A DNA stretch of 45,162 nt from Anoxybacteroides voinovskiense (lineage in GTDB: Bacteria > Bacillota > Bacilli > Bacillales > Anoxybacillaceae): positions 1 to 45,162 of the forward strand of contig NZ_JACIDE010000024.1 of NCBI RefSeq assembly GCF_014196205.1, given 5' to 3'. The translations under genes and the position numbers were made by a program. The notes below the pieces were generated by a model. That model had not been told where the DNA came from. It ran no database searches and was given only the letters and a program-made list of their open reading frames with translations. This document shows positions 23,805 through 32,977 of the stretch, piece by piece (position 1 is the stretch's first letter; every line of letters begins with the position of its first letter).

Positions 23805-23826
23805 AGGGATATCAACGATACCCCTA
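23805..23826 (-). terminator. Probable terminator of the ywqB-ywqA operon
   Basis: On the minus strand a short stem (GGGGTATC, GTT, GATATCCC with one bulge) is followed by TTTTATTTTTT. It lies right after the small 39-residue gene. Confidence 0.5.
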
Positions 23827-23943
23827 TTGTCGTAAATGTTGTTTTGCAGCTAGCTTTTTTGCCATTTGTTCGCATAATTTTTCCCAAAGCGTTTTATTTT
23901 CCGTTTCTTTTTGCTTTTTCGTTCGCTTCGTTTGTTTTGCCAT
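23824..23943 (-). CDS. Small basic protein, 39 residues, tail of the ywqB-ywqA operon
   Basis: A tiny lysine/glutamine-rich peptide: AKQTKRTKKQKETENKTL, then LWEKLCEQMAKKLAA, probably one amphipathic helix after a basic head. AAAGGAG lies at a good distance before the ATG and itself overlaps the end of the helicase gene, so it is the third gene of the operon. I do not recognise it. It might bind nucleic acid or the helicase; this is only inference from charge and position. Confidence 0.6.
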   Translation of the reverse strand: MAKQTKRTKKQKETENKTLWEKLCEQMAKKLAAKQHLRQ

Positions 23944-23948
23944 CGTTG

Positions 23949-26696
23949 TTACGCTCCTTTATGGGCGAGTGCTGGCAGGGCAAGCAACTCGCGCAATTCT
24001 TCGTTCGACAGCTCGGTAATCCACGCTTCGCTTTGGATGATTTCTTCATTGAGCGATTGTTTGCGCTCAATCATTTCATCGATTTTTTCTTCGAGCGTCC
24101 CGACGGTAATTAGTTTATGCACGTGCACAAACTTACTTTGTCCAATGCGGTAGGCGCGGTCGGTCGCTTGATTTTCCACCGCCGGATTCCACCAGCGGTC
24201 AAAGTGGATGACGTGATTGGCAGCGGTTAAATTAAGCCCTGTACCGCCTGCTTTGAGCGATAAAATAAAGATGCGGAACGCTCCGGTTTGAAATTGCTCG
24301 ATCATTCGGTCGCGCTCTGCTTTCGGGACGCTTCCGTTTAAGAACGAAACAGGCTCACCAAGTTGTTCGGTCAATAGCTGTTGCATCATTTCGCCCATGT
24401 GGATGTATTGCGTAAAAATTAAACAGCTTTCGCCTGCTTCGCGAATTTGCCGGACGAGTTCAAGTAACTTTTCGAGCTTATACGACCGTTCGAGCACGTT
24501 GTCTGGCGTTTGCTCTTTCAAATAAAGCGCCGGATGGTTGCAGAGCTGTTTTAAGCGGTTCAACATTTGCAAAATCAAGCCGCGTCGCTCGAACGGGTCG
24601 GCTTGTTCGATGCGCTCGAGCGTCTTTTGAACAAGCTCTTCATAGAGCGAGGCCTGTTCGGCGGTGAGCGGACAATATTCTTTTTGCTCGAGCTTGTCTG
24701 GCAAATCAAGGGCGATTGCTTCATCCGTTTTTGTCCGCCGCAATAAAAACGGGCGAATCAGTTTTTGCAAAACAGCGACTTTTTTCGCGTCGCGCTCTTT
24801 TTCAATCGGTGTGGCAAACCGGCGCTGAAATTGCGTCATGCTTCCTAAATAGCCTGGATTGAGAAAATGGAAAATGCTCCAAAGTTCGCTCAATCGGTTT
24901 TCCATCGGCGTACCGGAGAGAGCAATTTTATGCCCGCCTTTTAGCTTGCGGATGGCCCGCGCTTGTTTCGTATGGGCGTTTTTAATGTTTTGCGCTTCGT
25001 CTAAGCAAATGACATCCCATTCGACCATCGTTAGCTCCTCGGCATCTAAATGGGCTAGGCTATAGGAGGTGAGCACAAGGTCGGCTTCTTTCGCTGCTTG
25101 TAAAAACGCCTCCCCTTTGGCGCGAGTTTGCCCGTGATGGATATAAAGCCGCAAAGACGGCGCAAAGCGGGCGCATTCTTTTTGCCAGTTGCCAAGGACG
25201 CTTGTCGGGCAAATCAAAAGGGCTGGTTTAGTTGGTTGTTCATGGTCGCGAACGTATGTGAAATATGCAAGCATTTGCACCGTTTTGCCAAGTCCCATAT
25301 CGTCCGCAAGACAGGCGCCGAGGCGGAAGCGGCGCAAAAACAAGAGCCAATCGACGCCGCGCTGCTGGTACGGGCGCAGCTGCCCGTGGAACGAGGCAGG
25401 AATTGGCACGGACGGAATGTGGTCGATGTTCGTCAACTGGCGCACAAGCGTTTCAAAGCTACGGTTTAATTCGATGGTAACATCGTTCCACATTTCTTCG
25501 TCATCGCCTTCGATCGGTTCGTTTTGTAAAAAGGCTTGCTGCAAGACGTCGCGAATCGGCAGCCCTTCTTCTTTTGCTTTTTTCATTAATGTTTGCATCC
25601 GTTGAATGAACGCCGGGTCAAGCTGAATCCATTGTCCGCGAACGCGCAGTAAGCGGCGTTTTTGCTCGACAAGCGCCGCAAACTCTTCTTCGCTTAGCTC
25701 AACGCCATTCGTAGCGATTTTCCAATCAAAATTCACAAGCGCCTCAAGCCCGAGCAGCGAAGCTCCTGTTTTTGGTGTCGATTTGACCCGCGCTTTTAAC
25801 GTCATTCTCGCTTGTTTGACCGTTTCCCACCAAGACGGCAACAAAATGCGCACGCCTGCTTCCATCAATTGCTCGCTTGCTTCCGATAAAAAGCGCCACG
25901 CTTGTTCGTCGGTCAATTCCTGTAACAGCATGTCTTCTTCGCCGCGCAGCCACGGAACGACTGCCATCGAGCGCTGCTGGGCGCGCAACACCGCTTGTTC
26001 ATACGCTTGCCATGGTTCAGGGATATCGTCTTGTTGCCAAACGTACGTTTCGTTTTCATCATTGGCAATCAGTACCGTTTCTAGCGTCCACCGATCCCCT
26101 TCTTCCGGTTCGACTAAATGAAGGGCGACCGTGAACGGCGGCGCTTCTTTTATCCAACCAATGTCATATAGCCAATCATCTTCGTAAGTGAGCCAATACG
26201 GAATGTCGGTTGCCACCAGCGGATACGTGCGCGTAATCGCTTCCCACGTTTCGTTTAGTTCGCTGTCGCGGGAGATCCAGTCTTGAATGGCGAGCGACCG
26301 CCATTTTTTAAGGAACGGGTCTTCGTCCGTTTCGTCTTTTTGCTTCCAGCCAAACGCCCCGTTTTTCCAAGCGGAGAAGTCTGGCATGATGCGGCGTTCG
26401 CGAATGTCGGAAAGAATCGTGTTTGCCCATTGCTGAAAGAGGGAAGCGGATTCGTCCCATTCGATGCCCATGAACGAATTGCCAGACGATGCGAAAAACG
26501 TGACCGCTTCCCATGGCGAGAGCACGACCCCTATATGATTGTCGATCGTTCGTTCCACTAGAAACGTCCCGTAAAAGCTTTCTTCATGCCAAAGAAACGC
26601 CCCCGTTTTCCATTCGTAAAGCGGGGCATCGCCATAAACAAAGAACGCTTGCTCTCGGTCAAGCCACCGGCACATAAGCGTATACGTACTAATCAT
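23949..26696 (-). CDS. ywqA: SNF2-family DNA/RNA helicase-like ATPase
   Basis: A 915-residue protein. The C-terminal half holds the SNF2 ATPase: LADDMGLGKTVQ (Walker A), LDEAQNIKN (Walker B), SGTPMENRLSELWSI, SLKAGGTGLNLTAA and QATDRAYRIGQ (motif VI), all intact. The N-terminal 450 residues include the SNF2-associated region of bacterial family members. It is expected to translocate on double-stranded DNA. The start at 26696 overlaps the end of the SWIM gene by eight bases, the ywqB-ywqA arrangement of B. subtilis. AAAGGA lies about ten bases upstream. Confidence 0.92.
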   Translation of the reverse strand: MISTYTLMCRWLDREQAFFVYGDAPLYEWKTGAFLWHEESFYGTFLVERTIDNHIGVVLSPWEAVTFFASSGNSFMGIEWDESASLFQQWANTILSDIRERRIMPDFSAWKNGAFGWKQKDETDEDPFLKKWRSLAIQDWISRDSELNETWEAITRTYPLVATDIPYWLTYEDDWLYDIGWIKEAPPFTVALHLVEPEEGDRWTLETVLIANDENETYVWQQDDIPEPWQAYEQAVLRAQQRSMAVVPWLRGEEDMLLQELTDEQAWRFLSEASEQLMEAGVRILLPSWWETVKQARMTLKARVKSTPKTGASLLGLEALVNFDWKIATNGVELSEEEFAALVEQKRRLLRVRGQWIQLDPAFIQRMQTLMKKAKEEGLPIRDVLQQAFLQNEPIEGDDEEMWNDVTIELNRSFETLVRQLTNIDHIPSVPIPASFHGQLRPYQQRGVDWLLFLRRFRLGACLADDMGLGKTVQMLAYFTYVRDHEQPTKPALLICPTSVLGNWQKECARFAPSLRLYIHHGQTRAKGEAFLQAAKEADLVLTSYSLAHLDAEELTMVEWDVICLDEAQNIKNAHTKQARAIRKLKGGHKIALSGTPMENRLSELWSIFHFLNPGYLGSMTQFQRRFATPIEKERDAKKVAVLQKLIRPFLLRRTKTDEAIALDLPDKLEQKEYCPLTAEQASLYEELVQKTLERIEQADPFERRGLILQMLNRLKQLCNHPALYLKEQTPDNVLERSYKLEKLLELVRQIREAGESCLIFTQYIHMGEMMQQLLTEQLGEPVSFLNGSVPKAERDRMIEQFQTGAFRIFILSLKAGGTGLNLTAANHVIHFDRWWNPAVENQATDRAYRIGQSKFVHVHKLITVGTLEEKIDEMIERKQSLNEEIIQSEAWITELSNEELRELLALPALAHKGA

Positions 26697-28257
26697 GAAG
26701 CAACTTTCCTTTCTGTAATTCTTCTTGAAACGCGCGAAGCCGTTTCGTTTCCTCACATAGCCGGTCGCGGTAGTCGCGCCATGTGCCGTATCGGCCGAGG
26801 GCGCGGTAAGCGGCGCGAATCTTTTTTAAATAGCGAACCGCTTCTTTATAGCTTGCGCGGTTTTTGGCTCGGATCCGTTCATCGACAGCACGATGGTACA
26901 GCGGCAAGAGAAGCGAACGATCGCGTTTTTCAATCATCGATAAAAATGGACGATGAATCGTTTCGATGTCAATGCCGGCGATTATATGCAGCTCGACCCA
27001 TTGTTTATATTGCTCGTTTTCTAGCAAATAAAAGCTATAAGCGGAGGCGCTGTATGGCAAGAGCGCTTGCAGCAGGCGCTCATACCATGTGCTGTCGTTC
27101 GTTTCATTCGTGTATCGGCTAGCAACTGCCAACAGCTTGTGAGCGACATCGCCGCGAAAACCGAGCGGTGCCTCTAACAATAGCTCTCTCGTGACGATGA
27201 CTTCCCACCATAGCGCCATGCGCGTCCAATGCTTGCGGTTAGCGAGTTCGTTTAGCCAAAAAAGTACGTGCGAGATTAGCGGGGCACGCACGTTTTCTAC
27301 TAACGGCGGAATGTCGCAATCTTTTTCATGCAAAAGCGCAAGTTGAATAAGCGCAAGCCGCTGGGCATCGGCGAGCGGTTCATGGGCGCGCAATTCGTTC
27401 GTTTCTTGCGCCAGCCATTGTTCGCCAAAGAGCGTGCGCCAGACGAGTCCGTAGACGCGAATGCACCACTCTAAATAAAGATTTGCAGAACAAACCATTT
27501 TTTGCACGTATTGGCGGCATTCGTCAAGAAGCGACTCATTCGTAACCGGCTTTCTCTCTAAAAGTGCACATTTTTGCTGGATGACGTTCACAAAATCCGC
27601 GATCGCAGAATCCCAAAATGTCCGTTGATACGTAGAACGCTGAAACGGTTCGCTATATTCGATGAGGCGTTCAAACGTAAACAGCGCCGCGTGTAAGTGA
27701 TATAGCCATTTTTCTCCGTCTTGATAAGGCACTTTCTCGATAAGCGACGGAAAAAAACGGTAGCACAAATAATGGGCGAACCAATAATCCGACGGCCGAT
27801 GCCGTTGTAAAAAGTAATGGAACGACTGTTCAAATTGTTTCTCCCAGGCATCGATGGAAGCAGCAGGTACAGCTTGCTCCTGGACGATAGTTGTTCGTTT
27901 TGGCGCTGCTTCTTGCCGTTTTGTATTCCATTGGCGGACAAGGTCGCCGACTTGTCCGACGTTGGCGTATAAATAAAAAAAGAGTGCGAACAAGTGTGGA
28001 CAAAAATAAGTGCTCGAGCATTGGCACTTGCTTTGCGACAGCTGAAAAAGGTCAAGCACCGGCTTGTACACACTTCGGTCGAGCACGTTTGCTTGCACGA
28101 CATCTTGTTCAATTAATTCAGCGTTATACACAAACCCTTCCCGATACAATTTTAAGCCTCTTTTCATCGCAGTTTCATATAACGGGAAGGAAAGTTCTTG
28201 CTGGATTTGCCGAGCAGCTTGATCTAAAACGGCTTTGGATAAGCTCGTTTGCAGCAA
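26689..28257 (-). CDS. ywqB: SWIM zinc-finger protein
   Basis: A 522-residue protein with a SWIM motif (CxCx(n)CxH) at about residue 80: CQCSSTYFCPHLFALFF. The rest is long and helical (LLEAPLGFRGDVAHKLLAVA). SWIM proteins accompany SNF2 ATPases, and this gene overlaps ywqA. The TTG start at 28257 is chosen because AAAGGAGG lies seven bases before it. The longer ATG start at 28278 would place that site inside the gene. It probably binds DNA or protein for the helicase; the pathway is unknown. Confidence 0.9.
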   Translation of the reverse strand: MLQTSLSKAVLDQAARQIQQELSFPLYETAMKRGLKLYREGFVYNAELIEQDVVQANVLDRSVYKPVLDLFQLSQSKCQCSSTYFCPHLFALFFYLYANVGQVGDLVRQWNTKRQEAAPKRTTIVQEQAVPAASIDAWEKQFEQSFHYFLQRHRPSDYWFAHYLCYRFFPSLIEKVPYQDGEKWLYHLHAALFTFERLIEYSEPFQRSTYQRTFWDSAIADFVNVIQQKCALLERKPVTNESLLDECRQYVQKMVCSANLYLEWCIRVYGLVWRTLFGEQWLAQETNELRAHEPLADAQRLALIQLALLHEKDCDIPPLVENVRAPLISHVLFWLNELANRKHWTRMALWWEVIVTRELLLEAPLGFRGDVAHKLLAVASRYTNETNDSTWYERLLQALLPYSASAYSFYLLENEQYKQWVELHIIAGIDIETIHRPFLSMIEKRDRSLLLPLYHRAVDERIRAKNRASYKEAVRYLKKIRAAYRALGRYGTWRDYRDRLCEETKRLRAFQEELQKGKLLHD

Positions 28258-28389
28258 CGTTCTTCCTCCTTTGGTCATTTCTTTTCTATCATTCTCGTCA
28301 CTTTGCCGAATACTTATACAAAATTATAACAAAAGTCGTGTTCATTGAAAAAGAAAGTTTCGTTATACTAAATGAGAGGAGGGAAAGCG

Positions 28390-29535
28390 ATGGAGAGGAA
28401 AACGAAACAACTCATCTTCGCATCGGTTGTTGTGTCGGCGCTTTGGTTGGCACCAACCCCTAGCCAAGCGGCGGAATGGAAACTTGGCATGAGCCATCCG
28501 CAAATTAAAGAAGTGCAAACGTTATTAAAAGCAAAAGGCTTTTTTACATACTCAACTGCCACCGGCTATTTCGGGACGATGACGGAGACGGCGGTGAAAA
28601 AATTTCAAGCGTCTGTCCGCTTGCCGGTGACGGGCGTCGTTGATGCGAAAACGTACGCGGCATTAAAAGCGGCGGCTGCGAACCAAAAAACAAGCACGAA
28701 CCCTTCTGCTAAAACGAAACCGGATACAGTCGCAACGGAATGGAAGGTTGGGGCGTCTGGCGAAGCGGTGAAGACGCTGCAAGAGCGTCTCAAAGCGCTC
28801 GGCTATTTTACCTATTCGCAAGTGACCGGTTATTTTGGACAAGCTACCGCCGAGGCGGTGAAAAAGTTTCAAAAAGACGTAGGGCTTGCGCCGACAGGCA
28901 TTGCCGACCGTCTAACGATTGCGAAGCTCGAGGAAGCGCTGGCGAAAAAGACGAAGCCTGCCATCTTGTTAACGATTGGTGCAAGCGGCGAGCAAGTAAA
29001 AGCGGTGCAAACGAAACTGAAAGCGCTCGGGCATTTTACGTATCCAGAAGTGACTGGCTATTTTGGACAAGCGACGGCTGAGGCGGTGAAAAAATTTCAA
29101 GCGAGCGTCCAATTGCCAGCGACGGGCATCGTGGACGATGACACCTACACGCGCCTTTTGCAAGCGCCAAAAACGTTCGACCCGATGGAGCTTGTTGCCG
29201 ACGCCGCACCGCTATTAGGAAAGCCGTACGTATGGGGCGGGCAAACGCCAGACGGCTTTGACTGCAGCGGATTAATCGTCTATTTATTCCAAAAACAAGG
29301 GATTACACTGCCGCGTACGGTTGTAGCGATGTGGACCGCTGGCGTAAGTGTCGATGCACCAACGGTTGGGGACGTTGTCTTTTTCCAAACGGAAGGCGAT
29401 ACGGTGTCCCATGCCGGCATTTATATCGGCAACAACCAATTTCTCCATAGCGGCAGCTCGACCGGCGTGACGATTAGTGCGTTCAACAGCCCGTACTGGA
29501 GCGCCCGTTACGTCGGGGCGAAGCGGTATTGGTAG
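28390..29535 (+). CDS. Secreted NlpC/P60 peptidoglycan hydrolase with three PG-binding domains
   Basis: A 381-residue secreted enzyme. A signal peptide (LIFASVVVSALWLAPTPSQA) precedes three PG-binding-1 repeats of about 75 residues (each with VTGYFGQATAEAVKKFQ or a close form) and a C-terminal NlpC/P60 domain: KPYVWGGQTPDGFDCSGL (catalytic Cys), VSHAGIYIGNN (catalytic His) and FLHSGSS. It would cut the gamma-D-Glu to diamino acid bond of the stem peptide. The three repeats are close to each other in DNA, a recombination-prone setting. GAGGAGGG precedes the ATG at 28390. The neighbours (LCP ligase, UDP-glucose dehydrogenase, S-layer) are all envelope genes. Confidence 0.95.
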   Translation: MERKTKQLIFASVVVSALWLAPTPSQAAEWKLGMSHPQIKEVQTLLKAKGFFTYSTATGYFGTMTETAVKKFQASVRLPVTGVVDAKTYAALKAAAANQKTSTNPSAKTKPDTVATEWKVGASGEAVKTLQERLKALGYFTYSQVTGYFGQATAEAVKKFQKDVGLAPTGIADRLTIAKLEEALAKKTKPAILLTIGASGEQVKAVQTKLKALGHFTYPEVTGYFGQATAEAVKKFQASVQLPATGIVDDDTYTRLLQAPKTFDPMELVADAAPLLGKPYVWGGQTPDGFDCSGLIVYLFQKQGITLPRTVVAMWTAGVSVDAPTVGDVVFFQTEGDTVSHAGIYIGNNQFLHSGSSTGVTISAFNSPYWSARYVGAKRYW

Positions 29536-29542
29536 TGCAAGC

Positions 29543-29575
29543 AGGCGCTCTATTGGGGGAGCGCCTTCGTTTTTC
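29543..29575 (+). terminator. Terminator of the NlpC/P60 gene
   Basis: AGGCGCTC and GAGCGCCT (8-bp stem, eight-base loop) are followed by TCGTTTTT. The stem lies partly inside the last codons of the convergent LCP gene. Confidence 0.88.
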
Positions 29576-30494
29576 TAGGCGATAGTGGGGTGATTTGCAA
29601 ATGCGCTTTTAGCTGATTCGACACCAACTGCCGCTCTTTTTCTCGAATGATGACGTAAAAGACGCCGTTTATTTTCGTGCTTGTTCCTGCTAGGTGCAGC
29701 TTTTCGACGTTTGTGTGCGCTTGTTTATAATGCGTATAAATCGCTTTCATTTGTTCGAGCGTCAAATTCGTTTTCACGTGCCGTGCGATGGCGCGAAGTA
29801 CGTCATCGTAAGCCATCACCGCTGTCGCCCCTTTTTGCATGACCGCTTCCACGATTTGCTTTTGCCGATCTTCCCTTCCAAATCCACCGCGCGGGTCGTT
29901 ATACCGCATGCGCGCATATTTTAGCGCTTTTGCCCCGTTTAACGTAATGCGCCCTTTCGGAAACGTCGTCTTGTCGTACGTAAACGCAAACGGATTATCG
30001 ACCGTAATGCCGCCAACCGCATCGACAATGTCGCGAAACCCGTTCATATTGACTTTCACGTAATAGTCAATCGGAATATCAAGAAACTGTTCGACGGTCG
30101 CTACTGTCATCCCAACGCCGCCAAACGCATACGAATGGTTGATTTTATCGAGTTTTCCTTTGCCGACAATCATGGTGCGCGTATCGCGCGGAATGCTCAC
30201 CATTTTCACCGACGGCTGATTCGGATTGACGGTCACGACCATCAGCGAATCGGCACGCCCGCGGTCGCCTTTTCGCTCATCGACGCCGATGAACAAAAAC
30301 GAAATCGGCGGCAAGCGCTTTAACTCCACTGGCGCTAGTCGCTTCATCGGCGCTGGGCGCTTGACCGGTTCATGAATTTGTTGGGCGGTTTTTGTAAGCT
30401 CACGGTAAAGAGACTGACGATACAGATAGAAACTGCCGATACTAACGATCAACACAAGAATAAAAACGCCAATCCACTGTCTTTTTTTCCGCAC
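29550..30494 (-). CDS. LCP (LytR-CpsA-Psr) family cell-wall polymer ligase
   Basis: A 314-residue membrane-anchored enzyme that moves teichoic acid or another polymer from lipid carrier to peptidoglycan. One N-terminal helix (WIGVFILVLIVSIGSFYLY) is followed by the LCP domain: GRADSLMVVTVNP, VSIPRDTRT, DKINHSYAFGG and YARMRYNDPRGGFGREDRQ, with the conserved Asp and Arg residues that bind pyrophosphate. A second GTG at 30494 is preferred because AAGGAGC has nine bases of spacing there but none before the GTG at 30503. It is divergent from UDP-glucose dehydrogenase, which may supply sugar acids for the same polymer. Confidence 0.93.
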   Translation of the reverse strand: MRKKRQWIGVFILVLIVSIGSFYLYRQSLYRELTKTAQQIHEPVKRPAPMKRLAPVELKRLPPISFLFIGVDERKGDRGRADSLMVVTVNPNQPSVKMVSIPRDTRTMIVGKGKLDKINHSYAFGGVGMTVATVEQFLDIPIDYYVKVNMNGFRDIVDAVGGITVDNPFAFTYDKTTFPKGRITLNGAKALKYARMRYNDPRGGFGREDRQKQIVEAVMQKGATAVMAYDDVLRAIARHVKTNLTLEQMKAIYTHYKQAHTNVEKLHLAGTSTKINGVFYVIIREKERQLVSNQLKAHLQITPLSPRKTKALPQ

Positions 30495-30635
30495 ATGCCG
30501 CACGCTCCTTTTTCTCTAGCATGCGACTCCCTTCTACAAATGATTCTTTAGAGAAATGAAAATGTTTTCCAACTGCCAAAAAAGGGGGCAATCGTGTAAG
30601 ATAGAGTTAGGAAATGAACGGAGAGGAGAAACGTG

Positions 30636-31976
30636 ATGAAAATTGCCGTAGCAGGAACGGGATACGTCGGGCTTGTGACAGGTACATGCTTGGCGGAAAT
30701 GGGACAGACGGTCGTTTGTTTTGATGTGCAAAAAGAAAAAATAGTGGCATTGCAGCAAGGGCGATCCCCTATTTACGAGCAAGGGCTTGAACCATTAATC
30801 CAAAAGAACATGAACGCTGGGCGATTGTCGTTTACCGCGGACGAAAAAGAAGCTTACGGAGAAGCGGATATCGTCTTTCTTGCCGTCGGTACGCCGGAAA
30901 AAGAAGATGGCTCCGCAGATTTAACGTATATGGAAGCCGCTGTTTTTTCGATTGCGAGAACTATGACAAAAGATATCGTGCTTGTGACGAAAAGCACGGT
31001 GCCAGTAGGAACAAACGAGCGCATTCGCGCGCTGATGGAACGGTGGAAGCCGCCGTTTTTGCGGACAAGCGTCATTTCCAATCCGGAATTTTTGCGAGAA
31101 GGGTCAGCGGTTCATGACTGGTTTTACGGCGACCGCATTGTCATCGGCGCAAGCGAAGCGGACAAAGAGGCGGCAGAATTGCTTTCTCGTCTATATGAAC
31201 CGCTTGGCATTCCGATCGTTCGAACGGATTTAGCGAGCGCGGAAATGATTAAATACGCTTCCAATGCCTTTTTAGCGACGAAAATCAGTTTTATTAATGA
31301 AATTGCCAACATTTGCGAAAAAGTAGGGGCGACGATTGACGATGTCGCTTACGGAATCGGGCTGGACAAACGAATCGGTTCGCACTTTTTGCAGGCGGGC
31401 ATCGGCTATGGCGGTTCTTGTTTTCCGAAAGATACGAAAGCGCTCGTGCAAATCGCAGGCAACGTACAGCACAAATTTGAACTGCTTGAAGCGGTCATTC
31501 AAGTCAATAACCGCCAGCAAGCATTATTAGTAGAAAAAGCGAAGCAGCACATGTCGTTGCGCGGCAAAAACGTCGCATTGCTTGGGCTAGCGTTTAAGCC
31601 GAACACGGACGATGTGCGCGAGGCGGCGTCGCTTGTCATCGCAAACCGACTCTTGGCGGAAGGAGCGCATGTCGTCGCCTATGACCCGATTGCGACCGAT
31701 AACGCCAAAAATCACTTGCCTTCTACTATTCGGTACGCTTCATCCGTGACGGAAGCGATTCGCGGGGCGGATGCGGCGTTCATCGTCACCGAATGGGACG
31801 TCATTAAACAAACACCGCTTTCTGTCTTTCGCGAAAAAATGCGTACCCCTATTATTTTCGACGGCCGCAACTGCTATTCGCTAGACGAAGCAAAACAAGC
31901 GAATGTGACATACGTCTCCATCGGGCGTGCTGAAGTCGTGGCGGAGGGGTGTGAAGTAAAAAAAGGAAAATATTAA
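30636..31976 (+). CDS. UDP-glucose 6-dehydrogenase
   Basis: A 446-residue enzyme oxidising UDP-glucose to UDP-glucuronate with two NAD. It shows AVAGTGYVGLVTGTCLAEMG (Rossmann GxGxxG), VFLAVGTPEKEDG, STVPVGTNE, SNPEFLREGSAVHDW and the catalytic GYGGSCFPKDT. The C-terminal UDP-binding part includes LGLAFKPNTDDVREA. GGAGAGGAG precedes the ATG. The product could feed teichuronic acid or secondary cell wall polymer, which would suit an SbsC-type S-layer that binds such polymers; this link is inference. Confidence 0.95.
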   Translation: MKIAVAGTGYVGLVTGTCLAEMGQTVVCFDVQKEKIVALQQGRSPIYEQGLEPLIQKNMNAGRLSFTADEKEAYGEADIVFLAVGTPEKEDGSADLTYMEAAVFSIARTMTKDIVLVTKSTVPVGTNERIRALMERWKPPFLRTSVISNPEFLREGSAVHDWFYGDRIVIGASEADKEAAELLSRLYEPLGIPIVRTDLASAEMIKYASNAFLATKISFINEIANICEKVGATIDDVAYGIGLDKRIGSHFLQAGIGYGGSCFPKDTKALVQIAGNVQHKFELLEAVIQVNNRQQALLVEKAKQHMSLRGKNVALLGLAFKPNTDDVREAASLVIANRLLAEGAHVVAYDPIATDNAKNHLPSTIRYASSVTEAIRGADAAFIVTEWDVIKQTPLSVFREKMRTPIIFDGRNCYSLDEAKQANVTYVSIGRAEVVAEGCEVKKGKY

Positions 31977-32049
31977 TGAAAAAACTATTTCCTGTTTTCG
32001 TTTGTCCGCTTACAATAAATGTATGATTTTATTTTTGGGGGTCAAACTA

Positions 32050-32826
32050 ATGAAAAAATGGATGGCAAGTTTTATCATGGCGTTCGCTGTTGCGCTTAGT
32101 GTGTTTGGTTATAGCCACACCGCCGAAGCGAAAGTGCTGTGGGGCAATTTGGAGTTAAAAAAAGGGACGATTGGGAAGGTTGTTGTCGTGAAAAACACAA
32201 CGCTTTACCAGTGGAAGCAAAATAACATGCAAGCAGTTCGCGCATTGAAAAAGGGGCAGCAATACCGCGTCTATAGCACGAAAACGGTAAAAGGTGCGTT
32301 CTTTTACGGCGTCGGCAACGGCTTGTACGTGCAAAAAAATGCGAACGTCCAGTACGTGGCGCTTTCGTCGCAGCAATTTACAACGTTAGTCAAGCAAGCG
32401 TTAAAAGGGGAGTATACGCTCGTAAGCGGGCAAGAGAAGGTGTCGTTTGTCATTGAAAAGCAAGACGGGAACGAGCTGACAGGCTGGTATTTTTATGACG
32501 AAAAAGATCCATTGCCTCTCGAAGGAACGGTCGATGGGAACGTTGTGACATTACGGGCGTATTTCGATGACCGGTATGGACAAATTTTAAACTCAGTGTC
32601 GTACTTGCAGCAATACAACGTGCCGCAGACGGAAATCGAAGAAGTAGCGAAACAGCTGATGAACAACGACGATTATTACATGCAGTTTCAATTTACGATT
32701 CAAAACGATCCAGAGCAGTTTGCTGGGCAGTTTCGTTTGCCGGATTTATTTATCGACGACCGGTATGATGTGACTGGAGTCGTGCTGAGCGATCCGTTTT
32801 CTGTGCAAGTGAAAAAGCTAGATTAA
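32050..32826 (+). CDS. Secreted protein of unknown function
   Basis: A 258-residue exported protein. The signal peptide (MASFIMAFAVALSVFGYS, then HTAEA) is cut probably after AEA. The mature part is mainly beta-strand-like and starts with an SH3-like stretch (KKGTIGKVVVVKNTTLYQW, YRVYSTKTVKGAFFYGV). A second part (YTLVSGQEKVSFVIEKQDG) ends with acidic residues. GGGGGTC lies upstream of the ATG. I do not recognise the family. It lies between UDP-glucose dehydrogenase and the S-layer gene and is likely an envelope or secreted accessory protein. Confidence 0.8.
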   Translation: MKKWMASFIMAFAVALSVFGYSHTAEAKVLWGNLELKKGTIGKVVVVKNTTLYQWKQNNMQAVRALKKGQQYRVYSTKTVKGAFFYGVGNGLYVQKNANVQYVALSSQQFTTLVKQALKGEYTLVSGQEKVSFVIEKQDGNELTGWYFYDEKDPLPLEGTVDGNVVTLRAYFDDRYGQILNSVSYLQQYNVPQTEIEEVAKQLMNNDDYYMQFQFTIQNDPEQFAGQFRLPDLFIDDRYDVTGVVLSDPFSVQVKKLD

Positions 32827-32834
32827 AAGACACG

Positions 32835-32862
32835 AGGTTCGCGTTGGCGGGCCTTTTCTTTT
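32835..32862 (+). terminator. Terminator of the secreted-protein gene
   Basis: AGGTTCGC and GCGGGCCT form an 8-bp stem with two G-T pairs, followed by TTTTCTTTT. Confidence 0.7.
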
Positions 32863-32930
32863 AGTGAGAAAAAAGCGAGGATATTTTTTTTGCAAAAAAA
32901 GTTCTCGATGTGCAAACGGAGGCATATAGA

Positions 32931-32977
32931 TGTAAGGTGTGCATCGTTTTGTCATCGTTTTGTAATGAATTTGTAAC
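32931..32977 (+). promoter_or_regulatory. Pho-box-like direct repeats upstream of the S-layer gene
   Basis: TGTCAT (32950), TGTAAT (32961) and TGTAAC (32972) recur every eleven bases. Read on the minus strand they are ATGACA, ATTACA and GTTACA, near the TTNACA hexamers of PhoP boxes, which show the same 11-base period. Two 11-base units are identical (CATCGTTTTGT). The regulatory role is inferred. Confidence 0.35.

Noticed and set aside
28470-29110. Regular DNA repeats suspected to be a CRISPR-like array
   Set aside because: They are the three in-frame PG-binding domains of the NlpC/P60 gene.
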